Positions 52,916-60,466 of a stretch of DNA of 64,000 nt are shown piece by piece. The translations under genes were made by a program, and so were the position numbers. Each line of letters opens with the position of its first letter. Position 1 is the stretch's first letter. The DNA is taken from assembly GCF_024298845.1 (NCBI RefSeq), contig NZ_CP101156.1, forward strand, positions 62,001 through 126,000. The letters are read 5' to 3'. The notes under the pieces were generated by a model. The model ran no database searches. It was given only the letters and a program-made list of their open reading frames with translations, and was not told the DNA's origin. The DNA is from Natronosalvus amylolyticus (GTDB lineage Archaea; Halobacteriota; Halobacteria; Halobacteriales; Natrialbaceae).

Positions 52916-53950
52916 GTGCCCCTCTCAGACCGCGAATTCCTGTTCGAACTTCGCTGTTGTCGATGGGTCGAAGCGGCCTGGGAACCGGCTCGAGCCAACT
53001 CGAACGTCCTCGTCGCCCGCCAGCTTGGCACGAAACGCCGTCGCTGGGATACGATCGTCTTCGAGTGTGACTCCGACGCGCTCGCTCACCGTGCCAACTT
53101 CGGCCCGGAGCGACTCGACAGCGATCTGTTGCACGTCATCCGCAACGCACCCGCGGAGTGGGCTTACTATCGCGACGCCCTTCCAGACCCCGGCTATCCG
53201 TGGCGATACGTCCGTGAGGCGATACACGAAGCCGACGAGCGAGAGGTTCTCGAGACGCGACGGGCTGGAAACCGCATCGAAATCCGCCGGCGGTGGCCCT
53301 ATCGCGAGTGGGTCGATCGGATCATCGCCATCGAGAACAAACCCGACCTCGACGCGAGTGCGGCCCGGTCGCTGGGCCCCCAACTCGAGTACGACGTTGC
53401 CCTCGGGCTGGCCGACGAAGTCTGGGTCGCGACCAACCGGACGGACGAACGTGTCCAACCTGCCTTGCTCGAAGGGGTTCCCGTGCAGGCCGGCATTCTC
53501 TCACTCGATGCCGAGTCGCTCGAGGCCGAAACCGTCTGGCACCCGCGAACGCTCGCCGTCGACGAGCCGGGAACCCGCATCCTCGAGCGCCCCGATGGCG
53601 GATCACACGACGCGTCCGCCGCTCGTTTCGAGTACGTCTCCTCGGCGACGAAAGCCCGACGGCGACTCGAGATAGCCGAACGGGCCTACGAACGCGGCTG
53701 GCGTTCGTTCGTCGACACGATGCGACCCGACTGCCGCCACTTCGAACTCCGATCCAACAGTCAGTTTCTCCCCTACTGTCGAGCAAAAGAGCGATGTCAG
53801 ACTGGCCGCGAGTGTCGTGGCTCGTGTCCGGCGTTCGAGCCCGAGCCACCGGCCTGGCGGACCAAGGGATGGCCAATCGAAGGCGGGCCCGGAAAACGAT
53901 GTCGCCAGTTGCTCGAGGCTCGACGTGAGCGTCGACGGCCCGGTCGGTGA
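52916..53950 (+). CDS. DUF5787 protein, probable PD-(D/E)XK nuclease fold
   Basis: 344 residues from GTG 52916. The segment WVDRIIAIENKPDLD at 132-146 holds Asp134, Glu140 and Lys142 on a strand, the D-x(n)-E-x-K pattern of restriction-enzyme-like nucleases, followed by the helix GPQLEYDVALGLADEVWVAT with the expected Gln. The C-terminal 70 residues carry a cluster of Cys (PDCRHF, PYCRAKERCQTGRECRGSCP, GKRCRQ), which could hold an iron-sulfur cluster or zinc, as in Cas4/AddB nucleases. The family is haloarchaeal and uncharacterised; nuclease activity is inference from motifs only. Confidence 0.7.
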   Translation: MPLSDREFLFELRCCRWVEAAWEPARANSNVLVARQLGTKRRRWDTIVFECDSDALAHRANFGPERLDSDLLHVIRNAPAEWAYYRDALPDPGYPWRYVREAIHEADEREVLETRRAGNRIEIRRRWPYREWVDRIIAIENKPDLDASAARSLGPQLEYDVALGLADEVWVATNRTDERVQPALLEGVPVQAGILSLDAESLEAETVWHPRTLAVDEPGTRILERPDGGSHDASAARFEYVSSATKARRRLEIAERAYERGWRSFVDTMRPDCRHFELRSNSQFLPYCRAKERCQTGRECRGSCPAFEPEPPAWRTKGWPIEGGPGKRCRQLLEARRERRRPGR

Positions 53951-54002
53951 CCGCCCAGTCGCCGGGGGACTCGTCCCTCGAGTCCCTCCGCCCGTTGACG
54001 AA

Positions 54003-54500
54003 TTACGCGACGACGACCTCGAGTGCGTCCCGCTCGACGGTCAGTCGGAAGGTCGGCACGGTTCGATATTCGACCTCGACGACGTCCTTTCGTCGGAGAC
54101 TCTGTAACGCCGAGCGAACGTCCTCGGCCGAGGGGTCGATGTCGAAGGCGTCTCGCAAATCGTGGAGGACGGAGACCACGCTCTGTGAGCGCTCGTCGGG
54201 TTCGGCGAGCACCCGAACGACCTGGGCGTGTAACTCGGGCACGCGAATCTTCGACGGTGGCCCGTCTTCTTCGCTCAGCTGGACGCCCGGTTCGACGTCG
54301 ACCAGTTCGGCCGCCTCCGGCGTCGCTCGAATCAGGCTGTTATCGTCACGAAAGTAGTACTCGCTCAGTTCGTCCTCGAGAAACGAGTGGACTTCGCTGC
54401 CACTCTCGAGATCCCAGCGGTCCTGCAGTTCGGCATTTTTCGTCGGCTGTAGCTCAACCACGTCGGCCAGTCGCTTTCGGGCTACCTCAGAGAGCGTCAT
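54003..54500 (-). CDS. DUF5797 HTH-type protein
   Basis: 165 residues. An N-terminal winged-helix segment (ARKRLADVVELQPTKNAELQ, HSFLEDELSEYYFRDDN) and a second one near 100-150 (HAQVVRVLAEPDERSQSVVS, SALQSLRRKDVVEVEYRTVP) are seen; this is the haloarchaeal DUF5797 layout. It is presumably a DNA-binding regulator; the target is unknown. It is convergent with the DUF5787 gene and upstream of the agmatinase end. Confidence 0.8.
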   Translation of the reverse strand: MTLSEVARKRLADVVELQPTKNAELQDRWDLESGSEVHSFLEDELSEYYFRDDNSLIRATPEAAELVDVEPGVQLSEEDGPPSKIRVPELHAQVVRVLAEPDERSQSVVSVLHDLRDAFDIDPSAEDVRSALQSLRRKDVVEVEYRTVPTFRLTVERDALEVVVA

Positions 54501-54580
54501 CCTCGAATCGTGTGGGGATAGGACGATACGCTATTTCTGCGTTGCGTCACGGAGTCGCCAGGAGAGGGGAGGCGACGGAG

Positions 54581-55432
54581 TCAGGATTCGTTCGCACTCG
54601 CGTGAGAAAAGACGAACTCGCGAAGCAACTTTCCGGCCAGGGAGGCGGCCTGCCCGTCGTCGCGGTCGTTGACCTCCACGACGTCGAACCCGGTTGCCTG
54701 GGGTGCGACGGCTCTGACGACGTCGCGCATCTCACGAGGCTCGAGGCCGAACGGTTCCATCGTCCCCGTTCCAGGGGCGTATGCGGGGTCAGCGCCGTCG
54801 ATGTCGACGCTCAAGTAACACTCGCGCCCGTCGAGACGGTCCTCGAGCGTGGGGACGAATTCCGCGGCGTCTTCGGGCGCGACCACCGTCACGTCCGACT
54901 CGCTCGCACGATCCCACTCCGCTTGGTTGCCCGTGCGCGCACCGATGATAATGGCTTCTTCGACGTCGACCTCGAGTGACTCCTCGAACGCCTCGGGGTC
55001 GAGAATTCGGCGGGTGACACACGCGTGATTGAGCGGGTTCCCGCCGTACTCCAGTCTGCAGTCGAGGTGCGCATCGAGGCAGACGAACACGTCTGGGTCG
55101 ACGGCACCGACGCCGGCAGCCGTCACGGTGTGTTCACCACCGAGGATGATCGGCACGGCGTCGTCCCAGACGGCGTCGGTCAGCGTGCCTTCGAGAAACT
55201 CGAGATACTCTTCGACGTCGTCCCAGGCGTGGAGGTCGCCATCGTCGTACACACCCAGGTCGGTGAACTGTTGGCCCGTCCGCTGGTCGTAATCGTCGAA
55301 CGTCTCGGAAAAGTGTCGAATTCGCCGAGGCCCGAATCGGGTACCCGGCTCGAACGTCGTCGATGCGTCGAGGGGCGCACCGACGATGACGAAGTTCGCC
55401 TCCGTACGTTCGGCGGTCGCCCCAGGGAACAT
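54581..55432 (-). CDS. speB: Agmatinase (ureohydrolase)
   Basis: 283 residues. Metal-ligand blocks of the arginase/agmatinase family are all present: LGGEHTVTAAG, CLDAHLDCR, and SVDIDGADPAYAPGTGTMEP. The start PGATAERTEANFVIVGAPLD and DYDQRTGQQFTDLG are of the archaeal SpeB kind. It hydrolyses agmatine to putrescine and urea. Its ATG overlaps the stop of the aIF5A gene by one base. In haloarchaea an agmatinase-like step has been linked to formation of deoxyhypusine on aIF5A, so the coupling makes sense. Confidence 0.93.
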   Translation of the reverse strand: MFPGATAERTEANFVIVGAPLDASTTFEPGTRFGPRRIRHFSETFDDYDQRTGQQFTDLGVYDDGDLHAWDDVEEYLEFLEGTLTDAVWDDAVPIILGGEHTVTAAGVGAVDPDVFVCLDAHLDCRLEYGGNPLNHACVTRRILDPEAFEESLEVDVEEAIIIGARTGNQAEWDRASESDVTVVAPEDAAEFVPTLEDRLDGRECYLSVDIDGADPAYAPGTGTMEPFGLEPREMRDVVRAVAPQATGFDVVEVNDRDDGQAASLAGKLLREFVFSHASANES

Positions 55433-55806
55433 CAGACGATCTTGCGCTGGCCTTCCATCTCGAGGTACTCGATGTTGTCGTCAGGGGAGGCATCGACGTC
55501 CTCGGGGATGCGCATGGTGAACGTTTCGTAGGACTCGAGGTCCATCACCTGCATGTCGTCGCCGTCGGTCGAGACGACCTGGCCCTGTTTCCGGTTGATG
55601 ATGGGGACCCAGATTTTCGCGTCGACAGGCTGGGAGAGCGATCGTTTCTTGCCGTCGAAGACGCCGACGGCTTCGATACGGGCTTTGGCGCTCCCGTGTT
55701 TGCCTGGCTTTGCCGTGGAGTAGGAGTTGATCTTACAGGCCGCGTCGTCGATGACGACGTAGCCACCCTCGCCGAGGTCGCGAACTTCTTTCTGCTGTTT
55801 CGCCAT
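55432..55806 (-). CDS. eif5a: Translation factor aIF5A
   Basis: 124 residues. The modified Lys is Lys36 in [13 protein letters not shown], the exposed loop of the N-terminal SH3-like domain, which carries hypusine or deoxyhypusine. The OB-fold part follows ([20 protein letters not shown]). It promotes peptide bond formation at stalling sequences. Stop and start with agmatinase share one base (TGATG), so the two are probably translationally coupled. Confidence 0.96.
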   Translation of the reverse strand: MAKQQKEVRDLGEGGYVVIDDAACKINSYSTAKPGKHGSAKARIEAVGVFDGKKRSLSQPVDAKIWVPIINRKQGQVVSTDGDDMQVMDLESYETFTMRIPEDVDASPDDNIEYLEMEGQRKIV

Positions 55807-55919
55807 GTGCCGGGATACTCAATCGAGCGCTATAAAGGGATTGAAACCGCGTAGCCGATGACTCGTTTCGAGCGACCACGAAACGACTTTCTTCTCGTCC
55901 ACCAATCGTCTCGTATTCG

Positions 55920-56525
55920 ATGTCTGAGACGCTGTTGATCGCCGGAACCTTCGTGCTGGCACTCATCGCCACCATCGCGCTGATCGTCGTTCGCCGGCGA
56001 CTGGACCGAACACACCAAACGCGAGTGGAGACGATCGAGCACCGCCTCGCCGAAACGCACTCGGTCGAACGGACGCACCTCGAGCGCCCACCCACGCTCC
56101 GGGAGCTTGCAGTCGTCGACCGTACCGACGACGATCGACCGGTGTACGTTCCCATCGTCCGTTTCGACCTCGGAATGACGGAAGCGCCCAGTATGGACCT
56201 CGTCTTCGAGTTCGTCGGGAGCACGCTCGAGACGGTCCACCCGATCCTCGTGGCCGATCCAGACGTCCGGATTCGACACTACGACGTCCAGTTCACGTTC
56301 GGACCAAGTGGGTTGTTCGTCTCGAGGCTCTGCCAACGAGTTTCGGTCCCACTCGAACTGGTCGACAGACTGTGTCGGGACGCGAAGTATCGGAAGTTCG
56401 ATCTACAACGTGACGTTCGCGACGGTGACGCTGGCGATGGAGAGACGCCGCCAGTTATGTGGGGTGATTGTCGCGAGTATCGACGAAGCGACGACTCGAG
56501 TGACGGGGCTGGGAACGTTCGTTGA
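55920..56525 (+). CDS. Membrane-anchored hypothetical protein
   Basis: 201 residues. One N-terminal helix (LLIAGTFVLALIATIALIVV, residues 5-24) is followed by basic RRRLDR, so the rest lies inside. The soluble part (VYVPIVRFDLGMTEAPSMDL, YDVQFTFGPSGLFVSRLCQR) does not resemble a known family. Its codon use is like that of its neighbours. It is divergent from aIF5A and convergent with the PCNA gene. Confidence 0.65.
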   Translation: MSETLLIAGTFVLALIATIALIVVRRRLDRTHQTRVETIEHRLAETHSVERTHLERPPTLRELAVVDRTDDDRPVYVPIVRFDLGMTEAPSMDLVFEFVGSTLETVHPILVADPDVRIRHYDVQFTFGPSGLFVSRLCQRVSVPLELVDRLCRDAKYRKFDLQRDVRDGDAGDGETPPVMWGDCREYRRSDDSSDGAGNVR

Positions 56526-56553
56526 GGGGGAGCAGGCCGCTTTCGTGTGGAGA

Positions 56554-57351
56554 TCAGTTGGCCGTGATCCGGGGAGCGACCAGATACTCGACAGCGCCCG
56601 TTCCGTCGGCGAACTCGTATCCCACCGAGAGCGGTTGTTCGGTGCCGAACTGGAGGTCGATGTCGACGCCGCTCGGCATCGCCCGATTGATCGCGCTCAG
56701 ATAATCGATCGAAAAGATCGAATGTGCGTCCCCTGGTTCGATATCGACGAGATCGTCGGCCGAAAGGGTCAGTGAGACGTTATCGGTATCACCTGCTGCG
56801 ATGACGGAAAACTGTCCATCGTCTTCGTCGAGGTCGAACTCGAGGTGGTTCGAAACCATCGCTGCTGCCCGGACCGACCGATCGAAGGTCGCCGAATCAG
56901 CGACGACCGTCCCACTGGGGGTAAACGCCTCGCGCGACTCCGCAGGTGGGCTGCGAATCGTCTCCGGGTCCAACAGCGCGAGCGTGTATTCCAGTTCGTC
57001 GAATCGAATCTGGAGCGTCCGCGTCGCAGAATCTAGCGAGAGTTGCACGGACTGTCCGCGGTTAGCGATACCCACGACGTCACGGAATCGCTCGAGATCG
57101 ACACCGATGTGATCGGACGTGGCCTCGAACGTTTCGAATGCGGACGGCTCGAGCGTGATGTCCGCCCAGACGACCGTTGCGGCGTCAATGGCGGTTACTC
57201 GGACGCCTTCCGGGTCGACGTACAGGTGGCACTCGTCGAAGAGCGTGTGGGCTAGTGCGAGCGTGGTTTGCAGCCGTTCGGCCTCGATTGTCGCCTGAAA
57301 CGTTTCCATCGAGTTCGTGTGTGCTGTCGTCTCCGTCTCGTTTTGGGTCAT
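56554..57351 (-). CDS. Sliding clamp PCNA, divergent form
   Basis: 265 residues (251 if starting at Met15). Both clamp domains are present: ALAHTLFDECHLYVDPEGVR, TAIDAATVVWADITLEPSAF, the inter-domain ELEYTLALLDPETIRSPP, then AAAMVSNHLEFDLDEDDG, GDAHSIFSIDYLSAINRAMP and EYLVAPRITAN at the end. Compared with the usual haloarchaeal PCNA as I remember it (start MFKAIVSAETLQ, DPANVGMVDL) this one is clearly different at many core positions. PCNA trimers tether polymerase to DNA. TTATAG at 57376-57381 supports Met1 as a leaderless start. It may be a second, perhaps virus-derived clamp. Confidence 0.9.
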   Translation of the reverse strand: MTQNETETTAHTNSMETFQATIEAERLQTTLALAHTLFDECHLYVDPEGVRVTAIDAATVVWADITLEPSAFETFEATSDHIGVDLERFRDVVGIANRGQSVQLSLDSATRTLQIRFDELEYTLALLDPETIRSPPAESREAFTPSGTVVADSATFDRSVRAAAMVSNHLEFDLDEDDGQFSVIAAGDTDNVSLTLSADDLVDIEPGDAHSIFSIDYLSAINRAMPSGVDIDLQFGTEQPLSVGYEFADGTGAVEYLVAPRITAN

Positions 57352-57375
57352 GGTTGACGTACCAGTTACGTATCC

Positions 57376-57381
57376 TATAAT
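57376..57381 (-). promoter_or_regulatory. TATA box of the PCNA gene
   Basis: TTATAG on the minus strand lies 25-30 bases before ATG 57351. Confidence 0.6.
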
Positions 57382-57400
57382 TGTTACTGACGGGAATTGG

Positions 57401-57425
57401 TAGATAACCTGGAATCAGTTATCTA
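57401..57425. promoter_or_regulatory. Dyad TAGATAAC-N9-GTTATCTA
   Basis: An exact eight-base inverted repeat with nine-base spacer lies between the divergent PCNA and 57464 genes, overlapping the TATA-like region of the latter (TTATCTATATATG, 57419-57431). A candidate operator. Confidence 0.55.
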
Positions 57426-57442
57426 TATATGTGCGTAATAGA

Positions 57443-57455
57443 ATAGATAATCTAT
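57443..57455. promoter_or_regulatory. Dyad ATAGAT-A-ATCTAT
   Basis: A 13-base odd palindrome repeating the TAGATAA core of the first dyad, 8-20 bases before ATG 57464, near the expected transcription start. Two such sites suggest autoregulation by one dimeric protein. Confidence 0.5.
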
Positions 57456-57463
57456 ATCAAGTT

Positions 57464-58036
57464 ATGTCTGACAACTCTCGAGATCGCGGCATACTGAGTG
57501 GCGCCGATCGAGCGTACCTGCGCGGTGACACCGAACTGGGGAGCGTGCAGTCAGAACGGAACACGCGGGCGCGGATCCGCAATCGGATCTACCAGGCGAT
57601 TCAGGACTTCGAACTGCTCGTCGAACACCTGCCAGCGGACGACAGGAAACTCGTCTTCGAGAAACGATTCGATGAAATGGACGGGACAGCAGCGTTCGAT
57701 ACGATGGTCTCCGCGATGGCGTTCCTGTACCAGGCGACCAACGATACCGAACTCACGTTCGAAACGGTGCTGAAAGAGGGAATCAACCTTGCTGAAGCGG
57801 GGAACGATCGGGCAGCGACGGTTTCCCTCGAGGTCACCTACCAGTCGCTCACCGTCGACCAGTTGCGTCGTAAACTGAAACGTGGAGAGACGCTCTCGCT
57901 CACCGAAATCGCGTTCTTACACGAAAGCGAGGCGATCCGCCGAGACGAACTTGCCCGGTACTTTACCGACGTGGAGGAGGCAACGGCTGACATCGACGAC
58001 GGGCGCATTCAGTCGAAAGTGACGAACTTCTCGTGA
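57464..58036 (+). CDS. Haloarchaeal helical protein of plasmid/provirus-associated type
   Basis: 190 residues from ATG 57464; a GTG at 57431 is also in frame but lies in the promoter. The start DRGILSGADRAYLRGDTELG and the pattern SERNTRARIRNRIYQAIQDF recall a family I have seen repeated on haloarchaeal chromosomes, plasmids and proviruses; its function is unknown. The later TVDQLRRKLKRGETLSLTEI could be a helix-turn-helix. It is divergent from the unusual PCNA, with two related dyads between, so it may be the regulator acting there (inference). Confidence 0.65.
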   Translation: MSDNSRDRGILSGADRAYLRGDTELGSVQSERNTRARIRNRIYQAIQDFELLVEHLPADDRKLVFEKRFDEMDGTAAFDTMVSAMAFLYQATNDTELTFETVLKEGINLAEAGNDRAATVSLEVTYQSLTVDQLRRKLKRGETLSLTEIAFLHESEAIRRDELARYFTDVEEATADIDDGRIQSKVTNFS

Positions 58037-58104
58037 GAATCGGTTCGTCTCCCGTCTCATTTCACTCACAGGAAGACGAACGATCGAATCGGAGCCCTCG
58101 GCCC

Positions 58105-59172
58105 TCAATCCGCGATAACGCGACCAACGCGCTCGAGGCCGTCCTCGAGTTCGTCGGTTGGCAACCCGAAGCCGATCCGAAAGTACCCGGAGAAACCGAA
58201 CAGGTCACCTGGGGCGAGAACGACGCTCTCCTCCTCGACGACGGTTCGGCAGAACTCGGTGCCGTTCTCGAATCCGTCGGGAACCGTAACGAATCCGTTG
58301 ACGCCGACCGGGTCGTACCACTCGAGGCCGTGATCGGCCACGAACGTACGCACGCGCTCACGGTGATCAGCCGCCAGGGCGCGGTTTTCCTCGAGGATCG
58401 CGGCTTCCTGCTCGCCGAGTGCCTGTTTCGCGATGTGCTGGCCGAAAATTGACGGGGAGATGGTCGTATAATCCTTCCAGACGCAGGCGTCCTCGATGAC
58501 GTCGCTGTCGCCGACCAGCCAGCCAAATCGGGTGCCAGCGAGGCCGTAGGCTTTCGTCAGGCTGGTCGTCGAGAGACCGTGTGGGCCCAGGCTGGCGACC
58601 GGCGGGAGCGGATCGTCCGCGAGCAGCCGATACACCTCATCACAGAGCAAGTAGGCGTCGTTGTCCTCGGCCAGATCGTAAAGCGCCTGCACCGTTTCCT
58701 GGGCGTGATACCGGCCAGTCGGGTTGTTCGGGTTGTTGAGAACGATGACTTCGGTCTCCGGACGGATCGCTTCCGCGACGGCGTCGACGTCCAGTTCCCA
58801 GGTCGGTGGCTCGAGGGAGACGCGTGTCACGTCGCCAATCGCTTCGGGGACGGCGTGTAACGCCTGGTAGGTCGGGGTGACCACGACGGCGTGGGAGTCG
58901 TCGTCCTCGAGCAGCGACAGAAAGGCCAGAAAGTTCGCTTCCTGCGTGCCGACGGTGAAGGCGATTTCGTCGGCGTCCCGACCGTAGCGACTCGCGACGG
59001 ATTCGCGAAATTCCGGGTCGCCGTCGGTGGGGATCACGTACCCTACGTCGCCCGGGTCGGTATCGAAACGATCGGCTGGCAGGCTACGGATTCCGCTCTC
59101 GGCGAGCATGATGTCTGCCTCGTGTTCGTACTCGTCGAACCAGCGCTCGAGGCCGAACGGTGTGATCTGCAT
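58105..59172 (-). CDS. Class I/II PLP aminotransferase
   Basis: 355 residues from ATG 59172 (MQITPFGLERWFDEYEHEAD). PLP-site blocks: VGTQEANFLAFLSLL, LNNPNNPTGRYHAQE with the conserved Asn, DEVYRLLADDP and the Schiff-base Lys in STTSLTKAYGLAGTRFGW. The C-terminal Arg that binds the substrate carboxylate lies in YFRIGFGLP. Amino-group donor and acceptor are unknown; aspartate/alanine/aromatic types are possible. It lies next to the second enolase-like gene on the same strand, separated by 87 bases. Confidence 0.92.
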   Translation of the reverse strand: MQITPFGLERWFDEYEHEADIMLAESGIRSLPADRFDTDPGDVGYVIPTDGDPEFRESVASRYGRDADEIAFTVGTQEANFLAFLSLLEDDDSHAVVVTPTYQALHAVPEAIGDVTRVSLEPPTWELDVDAVAEAIRPETEVIVLNNPNNPTGRYHAQETVQALYDLAEDNDAYLLCDEVYRLLADDPLPPVASLGPHGLSTTSLTKAYGLAGTRFGWLVGDSDVIEDACVWKDYTTISPSIFGQHIAKQALGEQEAAILEENRALAADHRERVRTFVADHGLEWYDPVGVNGFVTVPDGFENGTEFCRTVVEEESVVLAPGDLFGFSGYFRIGFGLPTDELEDGLERVGRVIAD

Positions 59173-59259
59173 GGGGAAACGACCGTTCCCGACGAGCAAA
59201 GAATCACCGACTTGCGTGCCCGCAAAGCGGGCGTTTGTGGACAGTGACAACCTCTGGCT

Positions 59260-60366
59260 TCACTCCCACCGAAAGCCGGCTGGCCCGGAACCCTCCCCTG
59301 AGAGAGCCTCTGGGACAGCGAGCGGACTCGTCGGCAGCCCGTCGCTCACGGCTGGCTCGTTGTACGCCCGAGGCGCGACGTCGTTCGGCCCGTCAGAATA
59401 AAACAGCGAGGCGAGCAACTGCAACTGCCCGCGGCCGACGCCGAGTTCGAACTGGCCGCCGCCGTACAGTCGGATGTCGTGGTCGTCCGCGTACGCTATC
59501 GTCTCGAGCAGCGACTCGAGCGAGCCGAATCGAGATGGTTTGATGTTGAGCCAGTTTGGCTCCCACAGCAACGCTCGCACGTCTTCGACGCCGTGAATCG
59601 GGGCATCCCAGGAGAGCCGTTCGCGAACGCCGGCCGCCTCAAGCACGGGTCGCGTCTCGGGCGTGACCGCCGGGTCCTCGAGGACGGCCTCCGGAAACGC
59701 CTCGGCCAGGTTTTGGTACAACTCGGGATCACCCGGCACGTCGACGTCGGTCCCCTCGTACTGGCCTTTGAGGTCGAGTATTCGAACGCCGCCGAAATCC
59801 GCGACGGCGTCGATGATCGACGAAGCCCACTCCGGCGTCGGGTCGAGTTTGAACTCGAGGTCCGGAACGACGTCTCGGAGCGCCTCCAGCCGTTCGGTCG
59901 TCGGCGGCTCGCCAAGGCGCGTACTCGTGACGAACCGAACCGGCTCACACGGGCGCTCGACGCGAGTCGCTATCGAGGTGCCAGCTTGGCGCAACGCCAG
60001 GTCGAGTCCCGCACTTTCGAACGCCCAGCGCCGATAATCGAGAAAATCCGTCCGTTCGGGATCGCCCGCTGGAAAGAGATCGACCGACTCGAGATATGCG
60101 GAGAATTCATCGAGCGTATAGGTGCCCTCGAGGTCGAACGATGTCCAGTCGGCGGCCTGGAACGCGTCCTGCTCGTCGGTGTCGTAGGTGACGTCTTCAC
60201 CGATACCGGTGACGGTTTCACGTCCCGGCCTATCCGTTTCGACCGGCCCGGTGAGCATGATTTCGGTGGTCACTCGCTCAAAGCCACTCGAGGTGTCGGC
60301 CTCGAGGCGTCGCCAGTCGACCGCGTCGATCGTTAGCTCGAGGTCGGCAAGGGCGTCGTATGCCAT
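59260..60366 (-). CDS. Enolase-superfamily protein, copy 2
   Basis: 368 residues from ATG 60366. The same key segments as in the copy at 5118-6167 occur in the same order: LEFKLDP, RILDLKGQY, AVLEDPAV, LSWDAPIHG, LNIKPSRFGS, and GGGQFELGVGR. The ends differ (last 30 residues). Lys pairs and metal acids are conserved in both, which argues that both are active enzymes with perhaps different substrates. The neighbouring aminotransferase may act in the same pathway (inference). Confidence 0.75.
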   Translation of the reverse strand: MAYDALADLELTIDAVDWRRLEADTSSGFERVTTEIMLTGPVETDRPGRETVTGIGEDVTYDTDEQDAFQAADWTSFDLEGTYTLDEFSAYLESVDLFPAGDPERTDFLDYRRWAFESAGLDLALRQAGTSIATRVERPCEPVRFVTSTRLGEPPTTERLEALRDVVPDLEFKLDPTPEWASSIIDAVADFGGVRILDLKGQYEGTDVDVPGDPELYQNLAEAFPEAVLEDPAVTPETRPVLEAAGVRERLSWDAPIHGVEDVRALLWEPNWLNIKPSRFGSLESLLETIAYADDHDIRLYGGGQFELGVGRGQLQLLASLFYSDGPNDVAPRAYNEPAVSDGLPTSPLAVPEALSGEGSGPAGFRWE

Positions 60367-60466
60367 ACTGGTTCCTCTAACGCGACACGTATGAATGGTG
60401 GTCACACGCTCGGCTCAGGGGTGGTGTCCTTGGCATCCCACAGGTCGAATACTGCAAATCCGCCAC

